DNA of 64,000 nt from Sphagnum compactum (GCA_965153455.1 OZ234496.1:2728001-2792000), one strand, 5' to 3'. Positions 12,790 through 23,935 are shown, counted from the first letter of the stretch. The notes: generated from the sequence alone by a model not told the origin. Program-made: numbers and translations.

Positions 12790-14140
12790 AATGTGAAAAC
12801 TGCATTTTTAAATGGTTATATCGAAGAATAAATATTCATGATGCAACTACATTGCTCAAGACCTTTGTGGTCTCAAGCAATTTTCCCTAGCATTATTGTA
12901 TGAAAGAATTGACATTCATATGCTCCATTTTGGGTTTTAGAACAAAGTGAAGTTCACCCAAATGTATACATGAAACATATCAACGATGTCCTAGTTTATT
13001 TTGGAGTCTAGATGGACGATCATTATTAATGAACAATTATCTTGAATTACTTGTGAAATTGAAAATATACTTGTTTGCCAAATTTGACATGACAAATGTC
13101 AAACTTACCCAATATTGTTTAAGAATCTAAACAGCATAAGATTGAGAGAGGGGATGGTTAATTTGTTCGAAAGAAAACTTGTTTCAAATTTACTCACATA
13201 GTTCAACATGAAGACATGTAAACTAGTATCTATTTTTGTATAGCTTGATGTAAAGCATGATTCCCCAAAATAAAATGGACAAGAAAAAAAATGAAGAAGA
13301 TTTCATATTTCAAATTGTAAGGTGTTTGATGTATTTCATCGTCAACACACATTTTAATATATTTCATTTGTTCTGGGTTCCATTGCCCAATTTATGACAA
13401 ATCTCAACATGTTTTATTAAGGTGTTGTAAGCAAAACAAATTGCTACTACAAATCACAAAAGATAATGGTCTGAAATTTTAAAATAATTTTAAACTAATC
13501 CAAAGAATTAAAATTGCAAGTTTGAAGGTGGTGTGACTTTAACTGGGGTGGAAATGTACACACATAAAGATCTATCACAAGGAATAGTTTTTGTCTTTGA
13601 CTACGGGAGTTGTTTTTTGGCAAAGCAAAAAGCAACATAAGGTGACTTTATCAAACCTTGAGGTTGAGTATATGGAAGTCACACAATTGATGAAAGAACC
13701 ATTGTGGTTGCAAAAGTTGATTACAAAATTGAAGTTTCCTCCCAATTTTTGTTGTCTTTTGTTTTTAAAAAATAATCAATTGTGACAGTCAATCTTGTAT
13801 TGCAATTTTTTAAAACACTTTTTTTCACTTATGCAATAACACATTAACATGAAACATTTTGTGAAGGGAAAAGTAGAAAGTGAAAATTTTACTTTAATTT
13901 ATTGTCCCACAAATCAAATGGTAATAAATATATATTGACAAAATCATTATCACAAGAGTAGTCTTGTTCATTTTGTAACATATTCCCTAATTAAACATTT
14001 GAAAGAAAAACATAATAATTATATAATAATTCAAAGCAAGAACATGGAGTACTGAAGGTGCATCACTAAATAGATGCACAAAGAACAAAGTTTGTTGTTT
14101 TCTTTTAAGGTTTAAGAATGAGACCTAAGTTCATGGGGAG
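12790..14140 (+). pseudogene. Ty1/copia polyprotein remnant (reverse transcriptase, RNase H), broken
   Basis: Copia landmarks appear in the right order but in several frames. NVKTAFLNGYIEE (12790) is the start of the RT palm, normally DVKTAFLNG, so the catalytic Asp reads as Asn. It is followed by LEQSEVHPNVYMKHINDVL (about 12940-12995) and a YVDD-type site that reads stop-Met-Asp-Asp (13009-13020). RNase H is open at 13591-13785: TTGVVFWQSKKQHKVTLSN, then LEVEYMEV and EPLWLQKLI. The tail HFVKGKVESENFTLIYCPT continues to NQM and TKSLSQE near 13855-13960. Integrase and gag are not seen, so only the 3' third survives. A purine-rich tract, TCATGGGGAG, stands just before TGTTG at 14141, where a 3' LTR should begin. 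Confidence 0.88.
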
Positions 14141-14640
14141 TGTTGTAGGATGATTTGTGGATGAACAATATATGTTCATTCATATATTGTTAACCATATA
14201 TAGTTATATGGTTAATAATGTTCAACCACATGTCCAATAATTAGTGGCTATTGTGACATGATCTATCATCACGATTCTTTTTTGTTGAACTTTTCCATTT
14301 ATTTTCACATGTTAAACTCATGTCATGAACTCCCTTGAATTTGTGTTAATAAATTGCAAGAGAATGAAAGTTATTAGTCAAATTGTGTGTCACCATGAGG
14401 TTTCGCAAGTATCTAGAAGAATCCAATGTGTATGTAAGTTATCAAGTAAACAATTAGCATGTTGTGAATTAGGTGACAAATTTGGATGGCATTACGATTG
14501 TGGAAAGTGACTATTAAAACAAGGCAATCATTTGTGGCTTCTAATTGGACTATAGGAATCATTTCCTATATATATTTGTGGGCATGTATGAACATTCAAC
14601 ATTGTTAACAAGCTTTCCTTTATTTGTATGGAACTTAGAT
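14141..14640 (+). repeat. Probable 3' LTR of the copia remnant
   Basis: It starts TGTTGTAGGATG directly after the polypurine-like TCATGGGGAG that follows the copia coding tail. It contains twin hairpins at 14164-14215 and a TATA-like stretch (TATATATATTTG) near 14565. I could not fix the right end: no second LTR lies in the window for comparison, and no target duplication was found. The end given is a guess. Confidence 0.45.
14164..14215. repeat. Two adjacent perfect hairpins
   Basis: AACAATATATG (14164-14174) pairs perfectly with CATATATTGTT (14181-14191) over a 6-base loop. TTAACCATATA (14190-14200) pairs perfectly with TATATGGTTAA (14205-14215) over a 4-base loop. The two 11-bp stems abut and share two bases. 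They lie 23 bases inside the proposed LTR. Confidence 0.9.
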
Positions 14641-16770
14641 TGCAAATTGAGTAACCCTCCGGTTATACCAAATGTTCGTGGACTTTGAGACATGGAAGAC
14701 ATGTTAAAATATTTGGATATGTCAAGAAATATTCAAATATTCTTGTGATGTGGTAGTATATTTAGATTTTTTAAAGAATATTTTTCTTGTATCAAAAAGT
14801 GTCATGTTAGTGGCTATGTGTTTCGAAACCCCTATCTTCATCATGTTACAAAACATACCCTTCACAACATTCAAATGGGTGTTGAACGATTCGTCACAAA
14901 TCTTCAAACAACTAAGTAATGAAGATATGAAATACCTAATGCCTCATTTACCCCATGTTGCAGAAAACATGTGTGCAATTTGGCCATTAATTTTGTGGCT
15001 ACCTCCAAAATTGGAACTTGACACCTTCCACGACTTAGTCAAAACTACCCTTGGTCACATAACATTTCACCCCCATGTTACAATTTTGATCTTGCACCAT
15101 GTGACTTGTTTGGCATTCAAATGCTAAGTGGGTAACCACTTGTAAACATTTTTGCATTAGAAAAATATTCACAATAAAATAAACACACGCACTAGTACTT
15201 TATGTAGTCATAAAGGAAGGTAAATGTTTTTTAAACAACAAAAAATACACTAATATTAAACGAGCAGGGAAAATATGAAAAGGTAAATCCTACCTATTTT
15301 TTAGTTAAGTTTAGTTACTTTAATAAAGCAACCCAATAAACTTTGAAATTGTTGATAGTAATTTACCTACTATCTTCACCTCTTTTGAAGGTGACGCTAA
15401 CTAATTTAATTAGGTTTCTAAAAGGTGTTCATTGACAAAATAATCATCATTTTACAAAAAGATTATTTAGAGGATAAGAATTGAAATGAATTAAGTCAAA
15501 CTTGTAACTAGGCTATAAAAGTTGGTAAATAGAAACTCAATTAAGGGTGTAGTCATATTAACATGTACCAAAAGCATTGGAAAAACCATTTTTAAAATTT
15601 TTGAATTTTGAATTGTTAAAAAAAATAAAAATTATTTTAATAAAATTTTATTGTGAATACATTATGTACATGTCATAAAAAATTGGAATCAATCTAATGA
15701 GTGAATAATACATATAAGGACTTTTAATCTCTTGTAATCATTGCTTAAAAGTTGCATAAAATCAGCTTGAAGTAGTTTTGATGCTAAAAGCACAATTTGA
15801 AAATATTTTTCAATGACATATTTTTGGATAATTTTTAATATACACCTTAACATAATAATAGTAATTTTTTTAATATTTTAATATATTTTTGAAAGATGTA
15901 TTAAAAAGATTCCAATAAGATTTTAAGAATAAAACAATGGTTTAAAGGGGCATGTGCGACTCCTAATAGAGTGATTGGACCCTTAATTAATTTTAGTTAG
16001 CTTTAGAAGAAGTTAGTTGGTTAATTAGTTAACATTAAAATGAAAATTCATTTAGGGGTTGATTGGAGAAGTTCAATTAATTTATAGGAAGGGGAAGGTG
16101 AAAAAATTAATATATTTAGGGGAAGAGATTTTTTTTTGCATCATCTTCTTCTCATCCTTTTTCTCCCTATATATATATTTTTTGGGGTTTTATTACTTGT
16201 GTGATTCTTTCTATCTCTTTGCCACATGAGAGGAAGTTTTCTTATTTGCTTGTACTTGTTACTTTGGAAATAATGAAAGATTTGGAAAAATTGTATGGAA
16301 ACTATTAAAAGTTAACTCTTTTGTATTTCATGCATGGTTGGAGTGTCCAAAAATTAGTTTCTTTGGAGTAGGGGGGGGGGGGTGAGGACAACATGCCTCT
16401 TCTCTTGTGACAAGTACTACACGTGGTAGTAAGAGCGCTAGAGGTATTCCTCAAGGGCCTTCACCTTCCTTTGGTTTTAATTTTTCTTGATTTTTCTTTC
16501 ATTCCATCTTTTAAAGTTTTTTTTGTAACTTTCATTTTGAGACAATATCGTTGGGTCCCTAGTAAACACTAATTTTGTTACATGGTATAATTACCACCAA
16601 TGGGTTAGAACCATAACTCTCTTTGTTTTGTGGTACTTTTTTCCATTTTTTGTTTGAATTTAGTAGTTATTTTTAAGGTAATTATATTACATGGCAAATT
16701 ATTGCATGCAAGGTAGATGACGCGCTCCCAAATTCCTAGTTGGACCCAAGATGGGTCTAAATTACTTAAA
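14641..16770. other. Intergenic DNA with one unassigned open frame
   Basis: A 125-residue open frame at 14750-15127 (+) has Met, Cys and hydrophobic residues but matches no family I know. I do not call it a gene. The rest is AT-rich, with a run of 13 G at about 16371-16383 next to a GC-richer stretch at 16390-16470. Confidence 0.45.
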
Positions 16771-16780
16771 CAACATAATT

Positions 16781-17561
16781 GTGAGGAACTCGGGGCACAC
16801 TCCCAGCTCTCAGCACTAAAAGGGGTAGAGGGGCATGCTGAAGCTCCGGGATGGAACTAGGAAGAGTGACAAGCTTTAGTTACTCACTTGAATTTGCATC
16901 AAACTAACTAACAAGTTGGTTAGTTCACTTTCTGAATCACCTTTAGTGCTAGGACAAGCTACGAGCAACTCTGGACTCACAAGACTCACCACGGCCCGGA
17001 CTTGGGGGAAGCCACCACCTTCCCCCATATAGTATTCTCTGCGTCTCTCCACAGAGCCTACATTCGAATGGTTTTTTGTCCCGGGACTCCCAAGGAGGAG
17101 TCCCGAAACTGTCCCGGTTTAGACTCCTACAATTTTGCGAGGCTATAACTCTTTGCTCAAACCTCCGATTGGGACGAGGTCTGAAGCAAAGTTGTAGCTC
17201 TCGTCAAGAGCTTTCCAATGGTGTGTTGCATTTCACCTGCACGCATCGGGGTTGGGTCGATTCTCGACTTTTAGTGGTTGGGAGTCAAATTGCCAATTTG
17301 ACTCCCGGCCCTTCTTTTGGCCATAACTTGTGCTGCAAATATCCAAATGGTTCATGCGAGCCCATTTTCAACATCTACACTTCAATAGCTTTCCAATGAT
17401 ATAAAGAACTCCTCAATGCAAGGTGTCTTGACCCTTGCAATCGAACTCTGAAGTTTCGAGAGTCCCGGAGAACTCCCAAGTCCCCATTTCGGGAGTGTGA
17501 GTTTCATCCTCACACTCTCTTCGAAGTAGGGTTGCGACAGTAGATTACTACCTTGGGGGTT
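16781..17561 (+). mobile_element. GC-richer LTR-like insertion, probably a solo LTR or LTR fragment
   Basis: Base composition changes sharply from AT-rich flanks to a balanced, CCCGG-containing block with no long open frame. It begins near GTGAGGAACTCGGGG and ends near CTTGGGGGTT. ATAATT is found on both sides (16775-16780 and 17562-17567), which may be a target duplication but is weak evidence in AT-rich DNA. Inside are two self-complementary sites: a 27-base hairpin at 17280-17306, and GGGACTCC facing GGAGTCCC near 17082-17103. Phrases such as ATAACTCTTTGCTCAAACC and GGGACGAGGT resemble leader or LTR sequence of plant Gypsy-type elements as I remember them. The class is inference. Confidence 0.45.
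17280..17306. repeat. Perfect 13-bp-arm hairpin
   Basis: GGGAGTCAAATTG is followed by one base and then CAATTTGACTCCC, a perfect inverted repeat with a single-base centre. It lies in the GC-richer LTR-like block. Confidence 0.95.
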
Positions 17562-17744
17562 ATAATTATATTTCCCTTCAAAAAAATTCATAATTCATTT
17601 TTTTTTTTGTTTCATCTTCATATACCCAACATTATTACTAGGTTAACAGATAATTATTAGACCCATTGTTGTGCATTATTTTATAAAAATTTAATTTATC
17701 ACCAAATCTTGTGGTAATGTAACTTCATAATTTTTTTAATTTCT

Positions 17745-17860
17745 TGAGCATTGTCATTGTTGTAATAATTAGTCTAAAATCTGGTGCATTAAATGCCTTG
17801 ATGTTGTGTTTCCAACATTTTATACTCAATTCAATAAAAAGGTTCATTTTGCAAATAACA
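17745..17860 (+). repeat. Dispersed repeat family A, highly diverged copy
   Basis: The order TAATTAGTCT, GTGCATTAAATGC, AACATTTTATACTCA and TTCAATAAAA parallels the middle of family A (TAATTACTCTC, GTGCATTAAATGC, AGCATTTCATACTCA, TTTAATAAAA). The hairpin is degraded. Only the central third is recognisable. Confidence 0.45.
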
Positions 17861-18820
17861 ATGTTCAAGGTTGAAAGAAGGGTTTGGGGTGGCAGGAAGG
17901 TTCATCCATGTAGGTGGATTAAAATCATATTAAACTTTAAGTTCCAAGCTCAAAGTTCCAAGCTCATGCTTCATGTTCATGCACAAGTCATCTTCGATCC
18001 AAAGACAAAGTTATTTTGCAATCTCTTTCATGTTTAAACAATATTCATGAATGAACATTCATGAACAAATGAAACACGTGATATAATGTTAATTAAAAAA
18101 ATTCAAAAGAAAGCTTGGAACCCCTATTTTGATTTGAAGTCTTTCATGAAAAAGAATGAAAAACATTTGAATGAGGGATGAAACATTTTAATGACTAAAA
18201 TGGTGTTAGAAGAAATGAGAGTTGGGAAAGAAGGGGGCGAGGGGATGCATGTCACATGAATATTTGCTCTGCAAAACCAATGTGAAGGTTGCAATGAAAG
18301 CATTTATGAGTTGCTAGGGGGTGATCATGTTGGGGAAAATATGTTGAGAATGTGAGCTTGTTTCCTAAAGCTTAGGCCCATTGCAAATGTTCCTTTTGCA
18401 AGCTTTGCCAATACTTTACTAGGAAGCACTTAAACCAACCTCAAGCTTCCCTATCCCTAGTTGTCACCCCTTGAGAGGGTAATTTGTCCACACCATTGAG
18501 GGAACAATATGAACAAAATGCCAAGCTACCACATCTAAGGGATCTTTTACAAACTTATCTCATCCCAAATAGCAATGGGAATGCTGGAATGTAAGTGAGT
18601 CTACCAAAGGTCTAAATGAAACATCCCAAGGAAGGATATCTATTGAAACCCATGCCCAAATTGGATGCCTATGGGAAAGGAATGGGGTGAGGGTGGGCGA
18701 TACTAGAGTTCATGGTCATTTGGAGTTCAATTAAAACATTGACAAAAACATTGGTGCTGAATTAGACCTTGGTGGGTGGGTTTCAACCCACCAACCTGCA
18801 AGGCAAAGCCACTTGTTGTT
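17861..18820. other. Intergenic DNA, no gene supported
   Basis: No protein family or RNA gene is recognised. Around 18765-18800, GGTGGGT words face ACCCACC words, a small inverted repeat (GGTGGGTGGGTTTCAACCCACC). Confidence 0.45.
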
Positions 18821-18824
18821 TTGG

Positions 18825-19030
18825 TGTTGGATAGGGAATGTAAGTAGGCTTCCTATAAAGGTAGGTAAGTAGGAAGGCACTTGGTGGTTACTTTGGTAGG
18901 TAGATCCATGTGGATAGTTAGTACATAGATAACCATTGTGGTTAGCTACAAGACACTAAGACAACCCCCAAAGAAAAAAGGTTTGGTGCCCACCCACACA
19001 CCATTCATCTTGCATGGTGTATTCACATTG
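18825..19030 (+). repeat. Dispersed repeat family B, copy 1
   Basis: Ordered blocks shared with 39225-39500 and, inverted, with 53585-53835: AGGTAAGTAGG, GGCACTTGGTGG, a TACTTTGGTAG or TACTAATGTAG block, CATGTGGATGGTTA or close variants, CATAGATAACCA, GTGGTTAGCTACA, GGACA or AGACA, and then CCATTCATC near the end. No open frame is shared. GTAGGTAAGT microsatellite expansion occurs inside each copy. Confidence 0.75.
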
Positions 19031-19464
19031 CCCATGTCAATAATACCAACTGTGTTGGGTGGGTACCTAGTTTGGCAGGTTAGAGTTGCCAGTTGTGGTT
19101 TTGGTTACTGAAACCAAACTGGAACCAGGTCTGGTTTTTGGAACTGGTTTTGGAATGGGGGGGAGAACCCAACCTGAAACTGGGTTCCCAATTCCATTTT
19201 ATGTGTGGAACTGAAACCATTCTCTAATATGAGAACTAGAACCAAAAGTTCTTCATAAAAGTCAAGAACTGCCCAACAAAAGGTCAATAGACAATACCCA
19301 TTAAGTGAGCCAACCATTCTAAGGGAGAGCTCATGACATGACTTCATGTGAGATGAGCTGGTATGTGTGTTTGTGTGGGGGTATGCACTGATGTCATAAT
19401 CCATGAAGTAAGCAAACATGCCATCATAAAAAGAATTCATGGCATGTTGAGTCATTTGTTGTAA

Positions 19465-20165
19465 ACAGGTTACACCAAGTTATACAACTTCTTGTTACAA
19501 CAAGTTCCAACTTATGACAACCCAAAGAAAGAATTCTTTACAACTTCTTGTTACAACAAGTTCCAACTTATGACAACCCAAAGAAAGAATTCTTTACAAC
19601 TTCTTGTTACAACAAGTTCCAACTTATGACAACCCAAAGAAAGAATTCTTGACTTCTTCTTCTTACAACAAGTTCCAACTTATGACAACCCAAAGGAAGA
19701 ATCCTTGACAACTTGTTCAAGTTACAACAAGTTACAACTTATGATGACAACCCAAAGAAAGAATTCTTGACAACTTTTTCTTACAACAAGTTCCAACTTA
19801 TGACAACCCAAAGAAAGAATCCTTGACAACTTGTTCAAGTTACAACAAGTTACAACTTATGATGACAACCCAAAGAAAGAATTCTTGACAACTTTTTCTT
19901 ACAACAAGTTCCAACTTATGACAACCCAAAGAAAGAAGAATCCTTTACAACTTGTTCAAGTTACAACAAGTTACAACTTATGATGACAACCCAAAGAAAG
20001 AATTCTTGACAACTTTTTCTTACAACAAGTTCCAACTTATGACAACCCAAAGAAAGAAGAATCCTTTACAACTTGTTCAAGTTACAACGAGTTACAACTT
20101 ATGATGACAACCCAAAGAAAGAATTTCTTTACAACTTGTTCAAGTTACAACTTATGACAATCCAT
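19465..20165 (+). repeat. Minisatellite of 56-62 bp units with dimeric higher-order structure
   Basis: About twelve units share CTTATGACAACCCAAAGAAAG. Two unit types occur. Type 1 (about 56 bp) has ACAACAAGTTCCAACTTATG and is preceded by CTTCTTGTT or TTTTTCTT. Type 2 (about 62 bp) has GTTCAAGTTACAACAAG followed by TTACAACTTATGATGACAAC. The first units are all type 1; from about 19700 types 2 and 1 alternate three times, a higher-order dimer of about 118-121 bp. CTTGTTacAACAAG in type 1 is a short hairpin. The array ends about 270 bp before the transition into the CLE upstream region. Confidence 0.93.
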
Positions 20166-20439
20166 GGAATTTTGTAGGGTTTGTTTGTGGTGTGTGAGAA
20201 AGCTGCAGTTATGAGGTGTGAGAAATCCCCTCCTACCCCAAAAACCCTGAAGAAAACTTGCTGTGAACTGCTTCCCTTTCTTCCCCATTTGCTGTGCTTT
20301 TTTGCTTTGCAGCTACACTAGTCAGTGTATGAAGGCAGTCAAGTGTTATCCTTGGCGGGCCCACTAGGGTCTCTTGTAGGTGGGAAATGAAATGAAACAA
20401 TGACCCACTTGGGTTTCCTGTAAGTAGGTCCTGTGACAC

Positions 20440-20482
20440 TACTTGGCCTTCCCTCTCGCAAACCAAAACCAAAGTGGGCCTT

Positions 20483-20521
<39 letters not shown>

Positions 20522-21096
20522 CTTGGCTCTTGTCCGTTTTGCCGCGGCTGGCTGGCTGCCACCGAGTTTCGCAAGTCTTCCTGAAGTAGAGAAAATCTTT
20601 TTTCGCCGTTTTGGAGGAGAGTGCGATCTCGTAGACCAAAGTGGGCGGGCCTTGGTGACCCCCAAGTGCTTTTTTTTGGTTTGGGTGCGGGCGGGGTGTG
20701 GGGAGTGTGGTGTTGTTTTCAAATGTTTGTGGGTTTCTGGCACGCGCGCCTTCCGTTGCGCTCACGCCGCTTCAGATTGCAGAAGAGATTGGCGCCGAGG
20801 TCGAGAATATTATCACTGCAGAAGAAGGAGGAGGAGGAGGAGCTGAGAGAACAAGCAGCTGCAATGTGGAGTACTACGGTAGCACCCTTCTCCCTGACCT
20901 TCTTCGTCCAGAAAAAGAAGCATCCCAACTGCGACGTGATCATCTCTTGTGCATCATCATCATCATCATCATGTGCTTGCTCCATCGTCATCATCATCAT
21001 GTTCCTTCAAATCCCGGCGGAGTTTGAGGACTAGAGTAATTATATTCTGTTGCATCCTTGATCTGCTCCGGGCATTGGGTGGTGGTGGAGCCGTTC
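20440..21096 (+). promoter_or_regulatory. GC-richer upstream and probable 5' UTR region of the CLE gene
   Basis: A (CT)n run at about 20484-20516 is followed by a GC-rich block with CpG-containing words (CGCGCG, GCCGC) unlike the AT-rich surroundings. Trinucleotide runs follow: GAG near 20826 and ATC near 20955-20995. This pattern, pyrimidine-rich leader then GC-rich 5' leader, is common at plant promoters and 5' UTRs. The overlapping open frames on both strands here are side effects of the simple repeats. I cannot place the transcription start exactly. Confidence 0.45.
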
Positions 21097-21264
21097 ATGG
21101 GCATGGCAATTTTTTGCTGCTGGAGCTCTGTATCTCTAGTGCTGCTGCTCACGGTGATAGCTGCTCTTGTGGGTGTCACTGTAATAGTGGGTGGTGTGCA
21201 AACAAGCTGCTGGGATGAATTAGAATTTGCTGCATCTACTTCTATTCTGCCAAAGCTCTCTCTT

Positions 21265-21297
<33 letters not shown>

Positions 21298-22331
21298 GGG
21301 CTGCTTCCCTGCAGCATTGAGGTGATGATCCTGTACTTCACCTTCTCTTTTGCTTGCTAGAGATAAGGGTGAAATTCATCTTCCAGGATGCATGCGCGCA
21401 CCCACTTTGAACATGTCTAAAGAAGGCCAAGTTAAAGTAGTATTTCAAGAACACAAATCATCAGTAGTCAGGTTAAAGCTGATCGTCATGCAGATATCAA
21501 TGTCCAATGCAAGAGGACAAAAATGGGAGAAGATCTGATGAGCATCTGTGAGAAGTGTTTGAAACTGTGTTTGTTTTACTATGTGAGATCTAAGAGCCAG
21601 CTCCAGCACTGCTCAGTACTACTGGTATCATCATCTGTTGTCACGTGTGTGATGGAGCAAATTCGTGGCTAAAATAGCTTCCTGGCTAATTTCTTAGAGC
21701 TTCTTCACCATAGCCACTTGGTTACTGTACTAGGTTATACTACAGGAACAGCATGTATTCTGCAGAACTTTTGGCAACAATTTCTCACTCCACCCTGAGA
21801 CAGGAAGCTTATTATAAGGAAGTACATGTCTGGGCATTTTTGGGAATTTAGCTGGGCTGAGAGTAATAGCTCAGATGACTCAGGGTTACAAAATCTTGAA
21901 CTGCAAAATGACCTGTACTACTATTGTCCTGTAGTCTCATAATCATATCCAATTAATTCACAGGGCACTACTGAGCCCATGGAGATCCAGCTTTGAGCAT
22001 GCAGGTTTCATTCTTACTAAAACATCTGATCCTATGCTTATGTCTGCAGGTGATCACTTCTGAGACAACGAATAGCGTAGGGATTTCAGAACTGCAGCTG
22101 CCAATTACTAGACAGGGTAGAATAAGAAGAAGAAGAAGAAGAAACCGCAAGCTCCTTCTGATAGAAAGCGACAGTAGCAGCATGAGCAGACAAAAGGATA
22201 AGAGTCTACTGGAGTATCGGTTGCCACAGAGGTCAGTGACAACAACTAGTGCATTTGGGACAGACAGACTTGTTCCCACAGGACCAAATCCTTTGCATAA
22301 TAGTAATACTACACAGATCTGGTATCCTTGA
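21097..22331 (+). CDS. CLE-family signalling peptide precursor (two-exon model)
   Basis: CLE genes code secreted precursors cut to a 12-13 residue peptide that binds leucine-rich-repeat receptor kinases to control meristem, vascular or stomatal fate. The mature motif here is RLVPTGPNPLHN at 22266-22301, one residue from the Arabidopsis CLE9/CLE10 peptide as I remember it, with the conserved Pro, Gly, Pro, Pro and His. Preferred model: exon 1 at 21097-21321 (ATG; hydrophobic signal segment at about residues 11-33; His and Gln runs at about 57-66), intron 21322-22049, exon 2 at 22050-22331. The total is 168 residues with phase 0 at the junction. The acceptor is strong: TACTAA branch-like site near 22015 and TGTCTGCAG at the end. 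Exon 2 has an Arg-rich stretch (RIRRRRRRNRK) and an acidic-Ser part, then the motif close to the C-terminus with nine residues after it (SNTTQIWYP). Alternative: an unspliced 110-residue frame from ATG 21999, whose first 20 residues also look like a signal peptide. Confidence 0.82.
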
Positions 22332-23030
22332 TATTGAAATCATCAACACTTGCTAATGTATAGGAGGCCAGGTGTGTCATTGCTGATTTTGAAAGAAAAA
22401 CACACCCTGCATGGACATTTTTTATTGCTCTTGTCAACATCCCACATCTTCCTAGTGCCAACAACACTCGTTCAAATATGGCAGCTGTGATGGCAGTGCA
22501 ACTGATGATCAGATATTATATGGTCTTCATCACCGTCTGTGCCCTCTTGTAAATTGCTAGTCAGTTCAAAAGATGAGAAGATTGTCAGAAAGAGTTTCCC
22601 TATGTATGAATGAATGAACACAATTTTGGATTGTTGATCTGTTGCAAGAGGGATGCTCCTCCTTTTTGGGGTATCATCTAGACTACTTATACATTTCTAT
22701 TTGGAACCAAGAGGAGACAGTAGTGTTGCTGTTTTTTTCACTCTCTTATTTGGCAGCTGCAACTGGTTCATAGAGCATTGCTGGGTTTGATCCAACTTCT
22801 TGAAGATCATGGCAGAGGAGAAGGCTAAGATGAAAATTGTGACTAAAAAGGATGTGAGTGAAAAGATGGAAAATTGAAAATCTGAGTGGATGGTGTGGTG
22901 GAGAAACCTCATGCTTGGGGATAGAAAGCATCAGAAAACTAGTACGGGGAGGGGTTATGAGTTAAAGTCCACGAGCTGGGAATGGGTATCTGTCCACCCA
23001 CTTCATTTTTTGGCCAAGGGAAGGTTGTGA
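22332..23030. other. Probable 3' UTR of the CLE gene and flank
   Basis: No further coding exon is recognised after the CLE stop. The sequence keeps a more balanced composition to about 22560, which fits a 3' UTR. A small minus-strand frame at 22697-22912 has a hydrophobic middle but no recognisable family. Confidence 0.35.
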
Positions 23031-23034
23031 GGTT

Positions 23035-23175
23035 CACTCGATAAGTTTGTAAGAGGAAAGGGTAGGTATAGCATAGAGAGGAAGGGCAAGTTTGTAGGTA
23101 GGTATGGATGCTTCAGAGAGAAAGACACACAGCATTCTTTTTACTTTATTACAGATTGTTATTGTTTGCTTGGTT
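23035..23175 (+). repeat. Dispersed repeat family C, copy 2
   Basis: It matches 10905-11075 in order: AGTTTGTAAGAGG, AAAGGGTAGGTA, CATAGAGAGG, AGGGCAAGTTTGTAGGTAGG, then ATGGATGCTTC and a T-rich tail with CAGATTGTTATTG. Confidence 0.55.
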
Positions 23176-23679
23176 GCAAGCAACCTCTCTTGTATGGTTC
23201 TTCGACAGCTTCAGATGGTACTAGGTAGACACTAACAACTAACAATGGGACTTGGGGGTAGAACAGGAAATGGAATACCATCAAGCAGCAAATATTGAAT
23301 GTAACACAACAAATAAATTTCTGCTTCTTCTTCTTCTACTACTATTACTGCAGGTCTGTATGAATCAGAATGAAATGAGCACTCCAATTATTTAGTTTTT
23401 GTCTTTTCATTTGTCCTTACCGATCCAGTAAATTGGTATGATGCACCATCATCATCTTGGTTGCTATAGGGCATGAACTTCCATCACAGAGGCAGCTTAT
23501 AATTTGAGCTATTTAGAAAAACTGGCGTTGCATTAGAAGTGGGTTCGTACCAATTTTTTGTGCATTAAAGTTATCTGTAAAGTTGGGCGATTAGGGGGCG
23601 AGAACGGCCAGTTTCAGCACAATAAGGCATCAAATGCGTAACTGGGAATGAAATTTTACAAAACAAAATAACTAGTTTT

Positions 23680-23935
23680 TCCACCAATTTTGGTGGTAAA
23701 CTGAGTTCCATCCCCTCTTTCCTTTTTCTTGAGCGCCCTCCACTGCTGCTACATATATTTTCACTGCTCCTACCTGTACAACTACTATAATTACTCTCGA
23801 ACCTTGTGCATTAAAATGCTGAGTATCAGCATTTCATACTCAGATTTAATAAAATTTCCTTACATTGTGGATACGACTGAAAGAGGTGATAGGGCGTGAA
23901 AGAGAGGGTGACTTTACGAATAACTTTATTGTCTG
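23680..23935 (+). repeat. Dispersed repeat family A, copy 2
   Basis: It carries all family A blocks: TTTTGGTGGTAAACTGAG, GCCCTCCACTGCTGCTACAT, CTGTACAACTACTATAATTA, CTCGAACCTTGTGCATTAA. The perfect hairpin AAATGCTGA-gta-TCAGCATTT is at 23814-23834. TTTAATAAAATTTCCTTA and GTGACTTTACG follow, near the tail. Confidence 0.88.

Noticed and set aside
14750-15127. 125-residue open frame
   Set aside because: Length is noteworthy for AT-rich DNA, but I recognise no motif, signal or splice context, so it is left as unassigned sequence.
19105-19455. 116-residue minus-strand frame
   Set aside because: It overlaps a region of CCAAACTGGAACC-type short repeats and has no family signature.
20433-21034. Overlapping open frames of 89-137 residues on both strands upstream of the CLE exons
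   Set aside because: They are produced by CT, GAG and ATC simple repeats and GC-rich composition. Frames on both strands overlap and none has a known motif.
22697-22912. Minus-strand 71-residue frame with a hydrophobic segment, possible small secreted peptide
   Set aside because: No CLE, RALF, cysteine-rich or other peptide signature at the C-terminus; a second frame overlaps it; chance is likely.
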